Shown one piece after another: positions 1 through 9,398 of a DNA stretch of 64,000 bases. Each line of letters begins with the position of its first letter. Position 1 is the first letter of the stretch. Under the pieces are notes generated by a model that was not told the origin of the DNA, ran no database searches, and saw only the letters and a list, made by a program, of their open reading frames with translations. The translations under genes and the position numbers were made by a program. Origin of the DNA: Williamsia sp. (GTDB taxonomy: Bacteria > Actinomycetota > Actinomycetes > Mycobacteriales > Mycobacteriaceae); NCBI RefSeq assembly GCF_016462415.1, contig NZ_JAEMTF010000010.1, positions 1 through 64,000 on the forward strand, read 5' to 3'.

Positions 1-57
1 CTAGGACGCCGCCCTCTCAAGGCGGTAGCGCGGGTTCGAATCCCGTCGGGGCTACCA
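1..57 (+). tRNA. tRNA-Glu (CTC anticodon), 5' end cut off by window start
   Basis: The 3' three quarters of a tRNA is visible: an anticodon stem-loop with loop CTCTCAA, giving anticodon CTC for glutamate; a T arm with the TTCGAAT loop; the 3' acceptor strand; discriminator A; and an encoded CCA at 55-57. The D arm is partial and the 5' acceptor strand lies outside the window. The hairpin directly downstream probably terminates it. Confidence 0.93.
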
Positions 58-64
58 GAAGAAA

Positions 65-107
65 TCCGTAGCAGTTCGTCTCGCTCAGCGAGACGAAGTG
101 CTACGGA
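65..107. terminator. Long hairpin, likely bidirectional terminator between tRNA-Glu and the NADAR gene
   Basis: Two 21-base arms (65-85 and 87-107) are complementary at all but one position, leaving almost no loop. The hairpin lies 7 bases after the tRNA and overlaps the stop codon region of the opposing NADAR gene. A short T-rich run (ctttctgttt) follows on the + strand. A shared terminator for the converging transcripts is the simplest reading. Confidence 0.7.
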
Positions 108-598
108 CTTTCTGTTTCCAAGGGGTCGGGTGCGGCGAGTTCGGCGGCCAGACGCATCCGCACCGACATGAGGATCACGCCCAGTGCGTTGTCGCCGTCG
201 ACATCGATGTGCTCCGGGCACACACATGTTCCCCAGATCTGATCGTGCGCGGTGTTCCCGTTGACCAGGACGCTGCCCATGGTGGCCGCGAGCGCCACGC
301 CGAGGTCGGCGTTGTGGGCGAACTTGGCGGCGACGATGATCTCCATCGCCTGATAGCGGTCGACGCCCCAGTCCTCGACGGCCTCGACGGACTCACCGAA
401 CGCGGTGGCGTCCTCGGCGGACTCGATGGACGCAATGTGGACGACGTCATCGGGGTGTGCGGCTCGTGCGGCTGCGAAAGCGTGCTCGCTGGACGAGAAG
501 ACGGTGCCCCGGAACGGGGTCGGTACGGGAGCGGCGCTCGCGAGGTAGGCGTACGCGCCGGTGAAGGAGCCGATGACGAGTGGCCGGGGATCGGTCAT
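101..598 (-). CDS. NADAR-fold (YbiA/DUF1768-like) protein, putative N-glycosidase
   Basis: The 165-residue product has hallmarks of the NADAR superfamily: FSSSEHAFAAARA near the N-terminus, a central WGVDRYQAMEIIVAAKF block, then LVNGNTAHDQIWGTC and a terminal DNALGVILMSVR. Characterised members (YbiA, RibX, DarT-linked NADAR) hydrolyse N-glycosidic bonds in riboflavin intermediates or reverse ADP-ribosylation of nucleobases; which applies here cannot be read from sequence. Start placed at the Met of MTDPRPL; an upstream ATG at 649 would add 17 low-complexity residues. Neither start has a clear Shine-Dalgarno. The gene is divergent from the TPR-like gene and converges on tRNA-Glu. Confidence 0.75.
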   Translation of the reverse strand: MTDPRPLVIGSFTGAYAYLASAAPVPTPFRGTVFSSSEHAFAAARAAHPDDVVHIASIESAEDATAFGESVEAVEDWGVDRYQAMEIIVAAKFAHNADLGVALAATMGSVLVNGNTAHDQIWGTCVCPEHIDVDGDNALGVILMSVRMRLAAELAAPDPLETESP

Positions 599-672
599 GA
601 CAGGGGAGGGGTCCTCACAGCCGGGCGACGCGAGTGCGTGCGTGTTCATCGTCGCACCGATCGCCGGTGTCG

Positions 673-1044
673 GTGCAACTCCCTACGATCCGCGCGCATC
701 ATCTGGCCGATCTGTACGACGACCCGGCCCGGGCGCTGATGTGGGACGTGCGCGCACTCGACGCCGCGGACGCGCTGACCGACGATTGGGCGCAGCACCA
801 CCACGCGAGCCTGCAGGTGGCCGGCTTCTACCCGTCGCTCCACCTGAACCTGGCCGACAACCTCCGGCGGCTCGGATCGTTCGACGCGGCGGCCGAGCAT
901 CTCGCCGCGGCACGGGAACGGGCGTCGGCACTGCCCGACGGCGACTACGGAGCGCTGATCCGCGGCGCGATCGACGGGGTGGGCGAGTCCGTCGACAGGC
1001 GGTCGACCGAGCGCCGCCCGTCGGCCCCCGGACCGGCGAGCTGA
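673..1044 (+). CDS. Small conserved hypothetical protein, TPR-like
   Basis: A 123-residue cytoplasmic protein with a central FYPSLHLNLADNLRRLGSFD segment and following AAAEHLAAARERA, the spacing of a degenerate tetratricopeptide helix pair. It resembles small actinobacterial hypothetical proteins that carry this motif. The GTG at 673 is preferred because the upstream residues from the ORF-track start at 634 are antisense to the NADAR leader and look non-coding. The last 20 residues are Arg/Pro/Ser rich. Function unknown. Confidence 0.6.
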   Translation: MQLPTIRAHHLADLYDDPARALMWDVRALDAADALTDDWAQHHHASLQVAGFYPSLHLNLADNLRRLGSFDAAAEHLAAARERASALPDGDYGALIRGAIDGVGESVDRRSTERRPSAPGPAS

Positions 1045-1069
1045 CCGAGACACTCGGCCGGGGAAGGCC

Positions 1070-1567
1070 TCAGAGGTACTGAGCGGTGTTGCCGGCCAAC
1101 GGCATCTCGGGGAGACCGAGCTTACGATGATCCCAGCTGCGGGTGCGTTCGGCGACGACGCGCACCGCGACCCGCTTGTTCATCATCGCGTCGACGAACG
1201 GCTTGACCTCCTCGGAGTACTCGCCGTTGTAGCGCTCCCACACACTGATCCCCACCCGCAGCAGGGTGTCGGGGTCGTCGACTATCTCGGCGCGGCCCTC
1301 GACCGCGACACCACGCAGGGTGTCGTAGGTGTCGCCCGCCTCGACCATCACCGACACCGTCGGGTCGCGGCGGATGTTGACCGCCTTCTGGGACTTGGCC
1401 TTGGTCTCGAACCAGATCTCGCCGTCGAGCAGGGCGTACCACATGGCCACGAGGTGCACCGAGCCCGACGCCGAGCGCGTCGCCAATGTCGCAGTGCGGC
1501 TGCGGGTGAGGAACGACTCGATCTCCTCGTCGCTCATCACGATCTGCGACCGTTGGTTGTTTCCCAT
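1070..1567 (-). CDS. PPOX-class (pyridoxamine 5'-phosphate oxidase fold) flavin/F420-binding protein
   Basis: 165 residues with a split-barrel flavin-fold pattern: FLTRSRTATLAT, then VHLVAMWYALLDGEIWFET, KAVNIRRDPTVSVMV and GVAVEGRAEIVDD. This layout is typical of the large mycobacterial family of F420- or FMN-binding reductases and stress proteins. Start is the ATG at 1567, preceded by AGGAG at good spacing; the longer ORF-track start only adds a shadow of the IclR gene. Co-directional with and just downstream of the IclR gene. Substrate unknown; the F420 gene fbiD elsewhere in the window makes F420 a plausible cofactor. Confidence 0.8.
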   Translation of the reverse strand: MGNNQRSQIVMSDEEIESFLTRSRTATLATRSASGSVHLVAMWYALLDGEIWFETKAKSQKAVNIRRDPTVSVMVEAGDTYDTLRGVAVEGRAEIVDDPDTLLRVGISVWERYNGEYSEEVKPFVDAMMNKRVAVRVVAERTRSWDHRKLGLPEMPLAGNTAQYL

Positions 1568-1605
1568 GCGAGGGGCTCCTGTCAGTGGTGGTGATGCGAG
1601 GTGGA

Positions 1606-2361
1606 TCAGGCGTGCAACAGGCGTTTGTGGATCGCGTCGGCCGCGGCGAGCAGGTCGGCCGCCCAGCGGGATCCGGGTCGGCGGCCCATGCGGTCGATCG
1701 GCCCGGAGACCGAGATCGCGGCGACGACGTCGCCGGCGGCGTCGCGGACCGGCGCGGAGACGCTCGCGACGCCGGCCTCCCGCTCGCCGGCACTCTGCGC
1801 CCAGCCGCGCCTGCGGATCTCCAGCAGCGTCCTCTCGCCGAACGCGCTGTCGGTCAGCAGGGTCCGCTGCGTCGCCGGATCGGCCCACGCCAGCAGGACC
1901 TTGGCCCCGGACCCGGCGGTCATCGGCAGGTAGGCGCCCACGGGCACCGTGTCGCGCAGGCCGGTGGGCGGTTCCATCGCCGCGACGCAGATGCGCTGGG
2001 TGCCCTCACGTCGATACAACTGCACCGATTCACCGGTGATCTCGCGCAGACGCGGCAGCACCATCATCGCGGCCTCGCGCACGGTGTCGGTCGCCTCCGC
2101 GGCGAGTTCGGCCAGGGCCGGGCCGGGGCACCACTGTCCGGCGGCGTTGCGCACCAGGAGGCGGTGCGTCTCGAGGCCCATCGCGAGCCGGTGGGCCGTC
2201 GCGCGGGGCAGGCCGGTCTTGACGCACAGTTCGTTGAGATTGCAGGGGCTCTCGGCGATCGACCGCAGCACCGCGACCGACTTGTCCAGTACACCGACCC
2301 CGCTGACGACCATGGGCGAACCCGTCCCACCGGTCGTCGTCGGTGCGCTAATATGTCTCAC
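1606..2361 (-). CDS. ltbR: IclR-family regulator of leucine biosynthesis (LtbR/NdgR type)
   Basis: 251 residues. An N-terminal winged helix (SGVGVLDKSVAVLRSIAESP, then LPRATAHRLAMGLE) is followed by the IclR effector domain (SVQLYRREGTQRICVAAMEP, GLRDTVPVGAYLPMTAGSGAKVL, REAGVASVSAPVRD). It closely follows Streptomyces NdgR and Corynebacterium LtbR, which bind upstream of leuCD and control leucine and other amino-acid genes. It is divergent from leuC with 55 bases between starts. The GTG at 2361 is chosen because a TAGTAT -10 box lies exactly 6 bases upstream, predicting a leaderless mRNA; the ATG at residue 17 is the alternative. Confidence 0.88.
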   Translation of the reverse strand: MRHISAPTTTGGTGSPMVVSGVGVLDKSVAVLRSIAESPCNLNELCVKTGLPRATAHRLAMGLETHRLLVRNAAGQWCPGPALAELAAEATDTVREAAMMVLPRLREITGESVQLYRREGTQRICVAAMEPPTGLRDTVPVGAYLPMTAGSGAKVLLAWADPATQRTLLTDSAFGERTLLEIRRRGWAQSAGEREAGVASVSAPVRDAAGDVVAAISVSGPIDRMGRRPGSRWAADLLAAADAIHKRLLHA

Positions 2362-2367
2362 AGGTCG

Positions 2368-2373
2368 ATACTA
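2368..2373 (-). promoter_or_regulatory. -10 box of leaderless ltbR promoter
   Basis: On the minus strand TAGTAT is followed by 6 bases and then the GTG start, so transcription should begin at or beside the start codon. It sits in the 55-base gap shared with leuC, so regulator binding here could affect both genes. Confidence 0.6.
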
Positions 2374-2416
2374 GACTCCCGAATATTGATATGCACGCGA
2401 ATGTGGTGATGACGCA

Positions 2417-3844
2417 ATGAGTACAGCGAAGACTTTGGCCGAGAAGGTCTGGGCCGAACATGTCGTCCAGTACGGCGAGGCCGATGCCAGTGGGCAGCAC
2501 AATCCGGACCTCATCTACATCGACCTCCATCTCGTCCACGAGGTGACGTCGCCGCAGGCGTTCGAGGGGCTGCGGTTGGCCGGGCGGCCGGTCCGTCGGC
2601 CCGATCTCACCATCGCCACCGAGGACCACAACGTCCCCACCATCGACATCGACAAGCCGATCGCCGACGTGGTGTCGCGGACCCAGGTGGACACGTTGCG
2701 CAGCAACTGCGCCGAGTTCGGGATCCGACTGCACCCCATGGGAGACGTCGAGCAGGGCATCGTCCACATCATCGGTCCCCAGCTCGGGCTCACCCAGCCG
2801 GGCATGACGATCGTGTGCGGCGACAGCCATACCTCGACGCACGGTGCATTCGGTGCGCTGGCAATGGGAATCGGCACCTCGGAGGTCGAACACGTCCTCG
2901 CGACCCAGACCCTGTCGTTGCGCCCGTTCAAGACCATGGCGATCACCGTCGACGGTGAACTGCCCGTCGGCGTGACGAGCAAGGACCTGATCCTGGCGAT
3001 CATCGCCGAGATCGGGACCGGCGGAGGCCAGGGATACGTCCTGGAATACCGCGGCCCGGCCATCGAGAAGCTGTCGATGGAGGCGCGAATGACCATCTGC
3101 AACATGTCGATCGAGGCGGGGGCCCGCGCGGGCATGATCGCGCCGGACCAGACGACCTATGACTACCTGCAGGGCCGGCCCAACGCGCCGACCGGTGACG
3201 ACTGGGATCGCGCCGTCGAGCACTGGGAGAGCCTGCGCACCGATCCCGGGGCGGTGTACGACGAGGAGGTGCGCATCGACGCCACCACGTTGTCCCCCTT
3301 CGTCACCTGGGGGACCAACCCAGGGCAGGGCGCCCCGTTGAGCGCGACCGTCCCCGACCCCGCCGAGTTCGGGGACTCCTCGGCGGCGACGTCGGCCGAA
3401 AAAGCCCTCGCGTACATGGATCTGATCCCCGGCACCCCGCTGCGCGACATCTCCATCGACACCGTCTTCGTCGGCTCGTGCACCAACGGGCGGATCGAGG
3501 ACCTGCGCTCGGTCGCCGAGATCCTGCGCGGTCGTACCGTCGCCGAAGGTATGCGGATGCTCATCGTCCCGGGCTCCATGCGGGTCCGCGCGCAGGCCGA
3601 GACCGAGGGCCTGGGCGAGATCTTCACCGCCGCAGGTGCGGAGTGGCGGCAGGCGGGTTGCTCGATGTGTCTGGGCATGAACCCCGACCAGCTGGCCCCG
3701 GGGGAGCGCTGCGCGTCGACTTCCAACCGCAATTTCGAGGGCCGTCAGGGCAAGGGCGGCCGGACCCACCTGGTCTCGCCGGAGGTGGCCGCCGCCACCG
3801 CGATTCGCGGGCGGCTCTCGGCCCCCGCCGATCTGAACGCCTGA
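2417..3844 (+). CDS. leuC: 3-isopropylmalate dehydratase large subunit
   Basis: 475 residues, full length. With LeuD it isomerises 2-isopropylmalate to 3-isopropylmalate in leucine synthesis. The [4Fe-4S] cluster ligands are visible in FVGSCTNGR and [14 protein letters not shown], and the substrate-site motifs [13 protein letters not shown] and TEDHNVPT are intact. ATG start with the typical N-terminus [12 protein letters not shown]. leuD follows after 30 bases in the same operon; the LtbR-type regulator is divergent upstream. Confidence 0.98.
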   Translation: MSTAKTLAEKVWAEHVVQYGEADASGQHNPDLIYIDLHLVHEVTSPQAFEGLRLAGRPVRRPDLTIATEDHNVPTIDIDKPIADVVSRTQVDTLRSNCAEFGIRLHPMGDVEQGIVHIIGPQLGLTQPGMTIVCGDSHTSTHGAFGALAMGIGTSEVEHVLATQTLSLRPFKTMAITVDGELPVGVTSKDLILAIIAEIGTGGGQGYVLEYRGPAIEKLSMEARMTICNMSIEAGARAGMIAPDQTTYDYLQGRPNAPTGDDWDRAVEHWESLRTDPGAVYDEEVRIDATTLSPFVTWGTNPGQGAPLSATVPDPAEFGDSSAATSAEKALAYMDLIPGTPLRDISIDTVFVGSCTNGRIEDLRSVAEILRGRTVAEGMRMLIVPGSMRVRAQAETEGLGEIFTAAGAEWRQAGCSMCLGMNPDQLAPGERCASTSNRNFEGRQGKGGRTHLVSPEVAAATAIRGRLSAPADLNA

Positions 3845-3874
3845 CCAGTTCCGCCACACGACCCGCGAGGAATC

Positions 3875-4462
3875 ATGAAACCGTTCACCACCCACACCGG
3901 AATCGGCGTACCCCTGCGCCGCAGCAACGTCGACACCGACCAGATCATCCCGGCGGTGTACCTGAAGCGGGTCACCCGCACCGGATTTGAGGACGGTCTG
4001 TTCGCCGCCTGGCGCAACGACCCGGACTTCATCCTCAACAACGAGCCGTGGTCGCGGGGTTCGGTGCTCGTGGCCGGCCCCGATTTCGGCACCGGGTCCT
4101 CGCGCGAGCACGCCGTCTGGGCTCTCTCGGACTTCGGATTCCGGGTCGTCATCTCGTCCCGTTTCGCCGACATCTTCCGCGGAAACGCCGGAAAAGCGGG
4201 TCTGGTGGCGGCTCAGGTGGAGCAGTCCGACGTCGAACTGATCTGGAAAAGGCTCGAAGAAACGCCCGGGACGGAAATCACGGTCAGCCTTGAGGATCGA
4301 ACCGTGTCGGTCGATGACCTGGTGGTGCGCTTCGGGATTGACGACTACACGAGGTGGCGTCTGATGGAGGGGCTCGACGACATCGGATTGACATTACGCC
4401 AGGTAGAGGCCATTTCTGAGTTCGAAAAGGTAAGGCCCGTATGGAAACCGGTAACCCTGTGA
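3875..4462 (+). CDS. leuD: 3-isopropylmalate dehydratase small subunit
   Basis: 195 residues, matching the usual bacterial LeuD length. It is the swivel-domain partner of LeuC in leucine biosynthesis. Diagnostic stretches are [20 protein letters not shown] near the N-terminus and [13 protein letters not shown] at about residue 70. An AGGAA Shine-Dalgarno precedes the ATG. Second gene of the leuCD operon. Confidence 0.98.
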   Translation: MKPFTTHTGIGVPLRRSNVDTDQIIPAVYLKRVTRTGFEDGLFAAWRNDPDFILNNEPWSRGSVLVAGPDFGTGSSREHAVWALSDFGFRVVISSRFADIFRGNAGKAGLVAAQVEQSDVELIWKRLEETPGTEITVSLEDRTVSVDDLVVRFGIDDYTRWRLMEGLDDIGLTLRQVEAISEFEKVRPVWKPVTL

Positions 4463-4539
4463 ACCCCGCCTGAGGATCTCCTGAGGGCCGACACCGTATG
4501 TCCTTGGAGGACTACGTACATCGCGACACCGAAACTTTA

Positions 4540-4556
4540 TCCACGTAGGACGTGGA
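4540..4556 (+). terminator. Possible terminator of leuCD
   Basis: A 6-bp stem (TCCACG / CGTGGA) with a 5-base loop is followed by ACTTTTCGATTTT. The stem is short, so this is tentative. The rest of the 168-base gap 4463-4630 should hold the hupB promoter; I could not fix its -10 with confidence (a TGTAGC near 4583 is one candidate). Confidence 0.35.
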
Positions 4557-4630
4557 ACTTTTCGATTTTCACGTTTACCGTGTGCTGTAGCTGGCTCAAC
4601 GTGGGCCACCAGCTTGCGGAGGTTGAACCC

Positions 4631-5290
4631 ATGAATAAAGCAGAGCTCATCGAAGAGCTTACGAAGAAGTTGGACACCGACCGTCGCACGGCGACAGACG
4701 CTGTCGAGCACGTCGTCGACACAATCGTTCGCGCGGTGAACAAAGGTGAGAGCGTGACCATCACCGGTTTCGGCGTTTTCGAGAAGCGCAAGCGCGCCGC
4801 TCGGGTCGCGCGCAACCCGCGCACCGGTGAGACCGTGAAGGTCCGCCCGACGTCGGTTCCCGCGTTCCGTCCCGGCGCCCAGTTCAAGGCCGTCGTCGCG
4901 GGCAAGCAGAAGCTGAGCGCCTCCGGACCGGCGGTCAAGCGCGGCAGCGGAACTGCTGCCCCCACCAAGACCGCGGCCAAGAAGGCCCCGGCGAAGACCG
5001 CGGCCAAGAAGGCGGCACCGGCCAAGAAGGCGGCTCCGGCGAAGAAGGCCACCACCGCGGCGAAGAAGGTCGTACCGGCCAAGAAGGCCACCACCGCAGC
5101 CAAGAAGGCGACCACCGCGGTGAAGAAGGCGGCTCCGGCCAAGAAGGCCACCACCGCAGCCAAGAAGGCGACCACCGCGGTGAAGAAGGCGGCTCCGGCC
5201 AAGAAGGCCACTGCCGCAGTCAAGAAGGCGGCTCCCGCCAAGAAGACCGCAGCCAAGAAGGCTCCGGCCCGCAAGGCACGCGCTCGCTGA
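4631..5290 (+). CDS. hupB: Histone-like DNA-binding protein HupB (HU domain plus Lys-rich tail)
   Basis: 219 residues. The first about 90 form a normal HU domain ([14 protein letters not shown], then [25 protein letters not shown] with the DNA-intercalating arm). The remaining about 125 are Ala-Lys-Pro repeats ([15 protein letters not shown]) resembling the linker-histone-like tail of mycobacterial HupB, a nucleoid protein also implicated in iron metabolism. The true start is the ATG of MNKAEL with GGAGG upstream; the longer ORF adds 17 spurious residues. The tail contains a 60-base tandem duplication. Confidence 0.97.
   Translation: MNKAELIEELTKKLDTDRRTATDAVEHVVDTIVRAVNKGESVTITGFGVFEKRKRAARVARNPRTGETVKVRPTSVPAFRPGAQFKAVVAGKQKLSASGPAVKRGSGTAAPTKTAAKKAPAKTAAKKAAPAKKAAPAKKATTAAKKVVPAKKATTAAKKATTAVKKAAPAKKATTAAKKATTAVKKAAPAKKATAAVKKAAPAKKTAAKKAPARKARAR
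5075..5211 (+). repeat. 60-bp tandem repeat within the hupB tail
   Basis: Positions 5075-5151 are identical to 5135-5211, i.e. a period of exactly 60 bases (20 codons, unit roughly [20 protein letters not shown]). Identity at the third codon positions shows a recent in-frame duplication rather than selection on protein alone. Confidence 0.9.
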
Positions 5291-5325
5291 TCGTCGTCAG
5301 ACGATCGGCGTTATCGACCAGCTGA

Positions 5326-5359
5326 CAACCCCCGACGGACTTCCCGCCGTCGGGGGTTG
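5326..5359. terminator. Hairpin terminator between hupB and mutT1
   Basis: 13-bp perfect stem (CAACCCCCGACGG / CCGTCGGGGGTTG) with an 8-base loop lies between the convergent hupB and mutT1. A smaller hairpin (GATCGTC / GACGATC) at 5289-5306 directly follows the hupB stop. No T tract, as is common in actinobacteria. Confidence 0.75.
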
Positions 5360-5388
5360 CCTGTGTCCGGGGTCTCTGCGCGTGGAGG

Positions 5389-6306
5389 TCAGTCGGAGTC
5401 GGCCCGGCGCAGTGGGCTGTCGATGTGGTCCACGGCGACGACATCGTCGCCGTCGAGGCTGAGCACCCACATGCTCGCCTTGCGGTTGCGGGTCCGCGGC
5501 ATGGACGCCGGACCCGCTCCGATCCACGACGCCAGCAGACCGGGAATCACCTTGCCCTGGCTACAGATCACGTGCACATCGTCGGCGCGCGCGATCTCCC
5601 GGACGCGGGCCAGCGCGGACTCCGGGTCCTCCCGGTAGCTCTCCTCCGACAGCGCCGGCTCCACCCGGATCGGCGCCGTGAGTGCCACGGCGAGCGGTTC
5701 GAGGGTCTGCAGGCATCGGGTCCGGTCGGCGGCGTGCAGGTACCGACCGCCGAAGGCGACGAACTGTTCGACGAGACGCTCGGCCTGGGTCCATCCGAAC
5801 GGCTCGAGCGGTCGGAGGCGATCGTCGCCCCGGTACCGTGCCGACCGACCGGCCTTGGCGTGGCGGACCACGAGCACGGTGTGGAGGTCGGCGGGCAGAC
5901 GGGCGAACTCGGCCAACACCTTCCGGTCCGCTCGGTAGCTGAGCCGGGCGCGCGCGTCCGCGACCGAGCACCACTCGATCTCGTCGACCTCCTCGTTCAC
6001 CACGAACTCACCGCCGGTGACCTGTGCCGACCAGTAGTGCACGTACTTGCGGCTCGATGAGCCGAGGTCGTAGTCGACCCGCCGGAGATGACGACCGAGG
6101 CGGACCGAATAGCCGGTCTCCTCGGCGATCTCACGGACGGCCGTCGCGACGAAGGTCTCGTCGTTCTCACACTTGCCCTTGGGCAGCGTCCAATCGTCGT
6201 ATCGGGGTCGGTGGATCACCGCGACCTCGATCGTGGGCTGGTCACCGACGACCGGTCGCCAGACCACGCCGCCGGCCGCGTACACCGATTTCTTCTGTGA
6301 CGTCAT
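5389..6306 (-). CDS. mutT1: MutT1-type NUDIX hydrolase fused to a histidine phosphatase domain
   Basis: 305 residues with two domains. Residues 1-140 carry the Nudix box (GKCENDETFVATAVREIAEETGY) and residues 155-305 a SixA-like phosphatase with the RHA catalytic start (VLVVRHAKAGRSARYRGDD). This architecture is that of mycobacterial MutT1, which degrades 8-oxo-(d)GTP and related diadenosine polyphosphates to protect nucleotide pools. It lies 15 bases after ppk in the same direction, likely one transcript fbiD-ppk-mutT1 as in M. tuberculosis. Confidence 0.93.
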   Translation of the reverse strand: MTSQKKSVYAAGGVVWRPVVGDQPTIEVAVIHRPRYDDWTLPKGKCENDETFVATAVREIAEETGYSVRLGRHLRRVDYDLGSSSRKYVHYWSAQVTGGEFVVNEEVDEIEWCSVADARARLSYRADRKVLAEFARLPADLHTVLVVRHAKAGRSARYRGDDRLRPLEPFGWTQAERLVEQFVAFGGRYLHAADRTRCLQTLEPLAVALTAPIRVEPALSEESYREDPESALARVREIARADDVHVICSQGKVIPGLLASWIGAGPASMPRTRNRKASMWVLSLDGDDVVAVDHIDSPLRRADSD

Positions 6307-6321
6307 CGCGTTGGGTCGTCG

Positions 6322-8574
6322 CTATGCGGAGTTGTCGGCCCTGCTGCGGTGTCGGCGCATCATCTCGCGTTGATGATCGCGCACCTTTTCACCGGCCGCG
6401 GGGGACGCGGTCCAGCCGCCGTCGGCCTCGAGGACCCAGCAGCGCGTGGTGGGATCGAGTGCGGAGGCGAAGATCTCGCCCATCTCACGGGTCAGTCGCT
6501 GATCGCGGACCTGCGCCATCACCTCGATACGCCGGTCGAGGTTGCGGTGCATCATGTCGGCGCTGCCGATCCAGTACTCGTCGAGGGCCCCGAAGTGCAG
6601 GATCCGGGAGTGCTCGAGGAACTGGCCGAGGATCGACCGGACCGTGATGTTGTCACTGATCCCGGGGACGTTCGGCCGGAGCGCGCAGATGCCGCGCACG
6701 ACGATCTCGACCGGCACGCCCGCCTGTGACGCGCGGTAGAGGGCGTCGATCACCTGCTCGTCGACGAGGGCGTTGGCCTTCAACTGGATTCGGGCGCGTT
6801 CGTCACCGGCGCGGTGGTGCTCGATCTCGGCGTTGATGCGCGCGATGATGCCCGCCCGGACACCGTGCGGTGCCACCAGCAGGTTGCGGTACTCGTGCTT
6901 GCGCGAGTACCCGGTCAACGTGTTGAACAGGTCGGTCAGGTCGGCGCCGATGTCGGGGGCCGCGGTGAGCAGGCCCACGTCCTCGTAGAGTCGCGCGGTC
7001 TTGGGATTGTAGTTACCGGTACCGATGTGGCAGTAGCGACGGATCGTCGACCCCTCGCGGCGAACGACGAGGCAGGTCTTGCAGTGGGTCTTGAGGCCGA
7101 CGAGTCCGTAGACCACGTGTACCCCCGCCTGCTCGAGCTGCCGTGCCCACTTGATGTTCGCCTGCTCGTCGAAGCGGGCCTTGATCTCGACGAGGGCGAC
7201 CACCTGCTTGCCCGCCTCGGCGGCGTCGATGAGCGCGTTGACGATCGGGGAGTCGCCGGAGGTGCGGTAGAGCGTCTGTTTGATGGCGAGGACCTGCGGA
7301 TCCGACGCGGCCTGCTCGATGAACCGTTGCACGCTCGTGGAGAACGAATCGTAGGGGTGGTGCACCAGAACGTCGCCCTCGCGCAGCGTCGCGAAGACGC
7401 TCTTGGGGGTCTCGCGTTCGCCGAAGGCCGGATGTGTCGCCGGGACGAAGGGGCGGTCCTTGAGTGCGGGACGGTCGAGCGCGAACACCTGGAACAGACA
7501 CGACAGGTCGAGGATCCCGGGGACCTCGATGACGTCGGCGGGGTTGACGTCGAGCTCGCGCAGCAGGAGTTCGAGCATGTGCTCGCTCATGTCGTCGGCG
7601 ACCTCGAGTCGCACCGGCGATCCGAAGCGGCGTCGGGCGAGTTCGCGCTCGAGAGCCTGCAACAGGTCCTCGTCGCGGTCCTCCTCGACCTCGAAGTCGG
7701 CGTTGCGGGTGATCCGGAAGACGTGGTGCTCGACGATCTCCATCCCCGGGAACAGATGTCCGAGGTTGGCCGCGATGAGCGTTTCCATCGGCAGCAGGAT
7801 CGTCGCCGCCGGGCCGTCGTCGTCGCCCTGCGAGCGACCGGACCGGGACATCAACTTGTCGACCTCGACGAAGCGACTCACGTTGTCGGGCACCTTGACA
7901 CGCGCGAAGTGCTCGCCGCCCTCGGCGACATCTGACACGGTGACGGCGAGGTTGATGCTCAGTCCGCTGATGTAGGGGAAGGGGTGTGCCGGGTCGACCG
8001 CGAGCGGGGTCAGGACCGGGAACACCTCCTCGTGGAAGTACTCCGACATCCGAACCTGCTCGTCGTCGGCGAGCTGATCCCAGGACACGACGTGGATGTT
8101 GTTGTCCGCCAGTGCGGGTCGGACGGAGTCCATGAACACGCGGGCATGCCGCTCGGCGATCTGCTGTGTGCGTTTGGCGATCATCGACAGCTGTTCGCGG
8201 GGCGAGAGCCCGTCGGCCGAACGCACCGACAACCCGGTCTCGTCGCGTCGTTTCAGTCCGGCCACACGGACCATGAAGAACTCGTCGAGGTTCGAGGAGA
8301 AGATCGCGAGGAACTTGGCCCGGTCGAGCAGGGGGAGCGAGGTGTCCTCGGCGAGGGCCAGAACGCGGGAGTTGAAGTCGAGCCAACTCAGTTCACGGTT
8401 GAGGTAGCGGTCCTCGGGGAGGTCGGCGCCCGCGTCGGGGACGAGTGTCGCGGCGGGCGGCGCCACCGGCAGAGCCGGGGTCATGACCTCCGGCGGTCGT
8501 GTCGCGACGTCGCCGTCGGCGGATGCATCTACGGGTGAACTGTCCTGGGAAGCCACGCCACCATCATGACGCAT
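6322..8574 (-). CDS. ppk: Polyphosphate kinase 1
   Basis: About 750 residues. It reversibly polymerises the ATP gamma-phosphate into polyphosphate. Family marks: the N-domain opening [35 protein letters not shown], and the catalytic PLD-like half with [11 protein letters not shown], the histidine-bearing [21 protein letters not shown] and [14 protein letters not shown]. The first about 55 residues are acidic and Pro/Ala rich and variable. Start taken as the ATG at 8574, overlapping the fbiD stop region; GTG 8556 and ATG 8595 are alternatives. Confidence 0.96.
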   Translation of the reverse strand: MRHDGGVASQDSSPVDASADGDVATRPPEVMTPALPVAPPAATLVPDAGADLPEDRYLNRELSWLDFNSRVLALAEDTSLPLLDRAKFLAIFSSNLDEFFMVRVAGLKRRDETGLSVRSADGLSPREQLSMIAKRTQQIAERHARVFMDSVRPALADNNIHVVSWDQLADDEQVRMSEYFHEEVFPVLTPLAVDPAHPFPYISGLSINLAVTVSDVAEGGEHFARVKVPDNVSRFVEVDKLMSRSGRSQGDDDGPAATILLPMETLIAANLGHLFPGMEIVEHHVFRITRNADFEVEEDRDEDLLQALERELARRRFGSPVRLEVADDMSEHMLELLLRELDVNPADVIEVPGILDLSCLFQVFALDRPALKDRPFVPATHPAFGERETPKSVFATLREGDVLVHHPYDSFSTSVQRFIEQAASDPQVLAIKQTLYRTSGDSPIVNALIDAAEAGKQVVALVEIKARFDEQANIKWARQLEQAGVHVVYGLVGLKTHCKTCLVVRREGSTIRRYCHIGTGNYNPKTARLYEDVGLLTAAPDIGADLTDLFNTLTGYSRKHEYRNLLVAPHGVRAGIIARINAEIEHHRAGDERARIQLKANALVDEQVIDALYRASQAGVPVEIVVRGICALRPNVPGISDNITVRSILGQFLEHSRILHFGALDEYWIGSADMMHRNLDRRIEVMAQVRDQRLTREMGEIFASALDPTTRCWVLEADGGWTASPAAGEKVRDHQREMMRRHRSRADNSA

Positions 8575-9307
8575 GCGGCGTCGGCGTGGAGGCAAGGGAG
8601 CCGAGTCCGACCTCGGCGAGCACCTGTGCTGTGGCGCGACCGACGCCCAGGGTCATCGCCGCGGCGAGATCGTCGACCGTGTCGACGTCGGTGCGCAGAT
8701 CCGGCCACGACTCGCCGCCCTCGGCGACGAGATCCACCGCGCCCGCATCGCGGTGCGCCTGCGCGGACCCGACGCCGAACCGGGGCATGACGTCGGTGGT
8801 GTCGCCGACGATGAGCATCGCGGTGCCCGACCCGGAGCGGTCGGTGACGATGGCCTGGCGGTGACCGTGCGCCCGTGCGATCGCGGCGCGCAGATGCTCT
8901 GCCCGCAGGGCGGGAAGATCGGCCTGCAGCACGACGATCCGTGCATCGAGTGACCCGATGGCGGCGTCGATACCCCGGGCCAGAGCCCGGTTGAGCGAAC
9001 TCAGCGAACTCATCGCCGGATCCGCGACGCCCGCGGGCGCATCGGCGACGACCCGTGCGCCGTGCCGACGGGCGGCCGCGGAGACCTCGGGGTCCGGGGT
9101 GACCACGACGATGTCGTCGATTCCGGAGGCACGTGCAGCGGTGATCGTGTCGCTCATCATCGCCAGCACCAGGGCCCTGCGCGCAGCGGCAGGCACCACC
9201 GGGGACAGGCGGGTCTTGGCATCGGCGAGCCCCTTGACCGCCAGGACCGCCGCGATCGGCCGAGCCCCCGGCGCGGCCGAGGTCCCCTCAGGTGTCGCGT
9301 GCTCCAT
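8564..9307 (-). CDS. fbiD: 2-phospho-L-lactate / phosphoenolpyruvate guanylyltransferase of F420 biosynthesis
   Basis: 247 residues. FbiD/CofC activates phosphoenolpyruvate (mycobacteria) or 2-phospholactate with GTP to start the side chain of coenzyme F420. The nucleotidyltransferase fold is visible: [20 protein letters not shown] at the N-terminus, [11 protein letters not shown] in the middle, and GTAMLIV followed by FGVGSAQAH. Position next to ppk and gpsA matches Rv2983. ATG 9307 is favoured because a CATAGT box lies 6 bases upstream; a GTG 3 bases earlier is possible. Confidence 0.92.
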   Translation of the reverse strand: MEHATPEGTSAAPGARPIAAVLAVKGLADAKTRLSPVVPAAARRALVLAMMSDTITAARASGIDDIVVVTPDPEVSAAARRHGARVVADAPAGVADPAMSSLSSLNRALARGIDAAIGSLDARIVVLQADLPALRAEHLRAAIARAHGHRQAIVTDRSGSGTAMLIVGDTTDVMPRFGVGSAQAHRDAGAVDLVAEGGESWPDLRTDVDTVDDLAAAMTLGVGRATAQVLAEVGLGSLASTPTPHAS

Positions 9308-9313
9308 CACCCC

Positions 9314-9319
9314 ACTATG
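9314..9319 (-). promoter_or_regulatory. -10 box of leaderless fbiD promoter
   Basis: CATAGT on the minus strand, 6 bases before the ATG at 9307. It would drive fbiD-ppk-mutT1 as a leaderless message. CATAGT departs from TANNNT at the first base, so support is moderate. Confidence 0.45.
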
Positions 9320-9398
9320 CGACAGCGCGGGACCAGGCCGTCATCCGAGGTGTGTCACCACCGGATCTGCAGTCGGTCGTGCAGCGCGGGCGGGGCAC

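Noticed and set aside
2348-4111. 587-residue minus-strand ORF
   Set aside because: Antisense to leuC/leuD; high-GC shadow frame.
4498-4548. 17-codon ATG ORF in the hupB upstream region
   Set aside because: It probably precedes the hupB promoter and ends in the putative leuCD terminator; nothing supports translation.
5075-5211. Direct repeats considered as CRISPR or VNTR element
   Set aside because: Repeats are contiguous, in frame and encode the HupB tail; no spacers.
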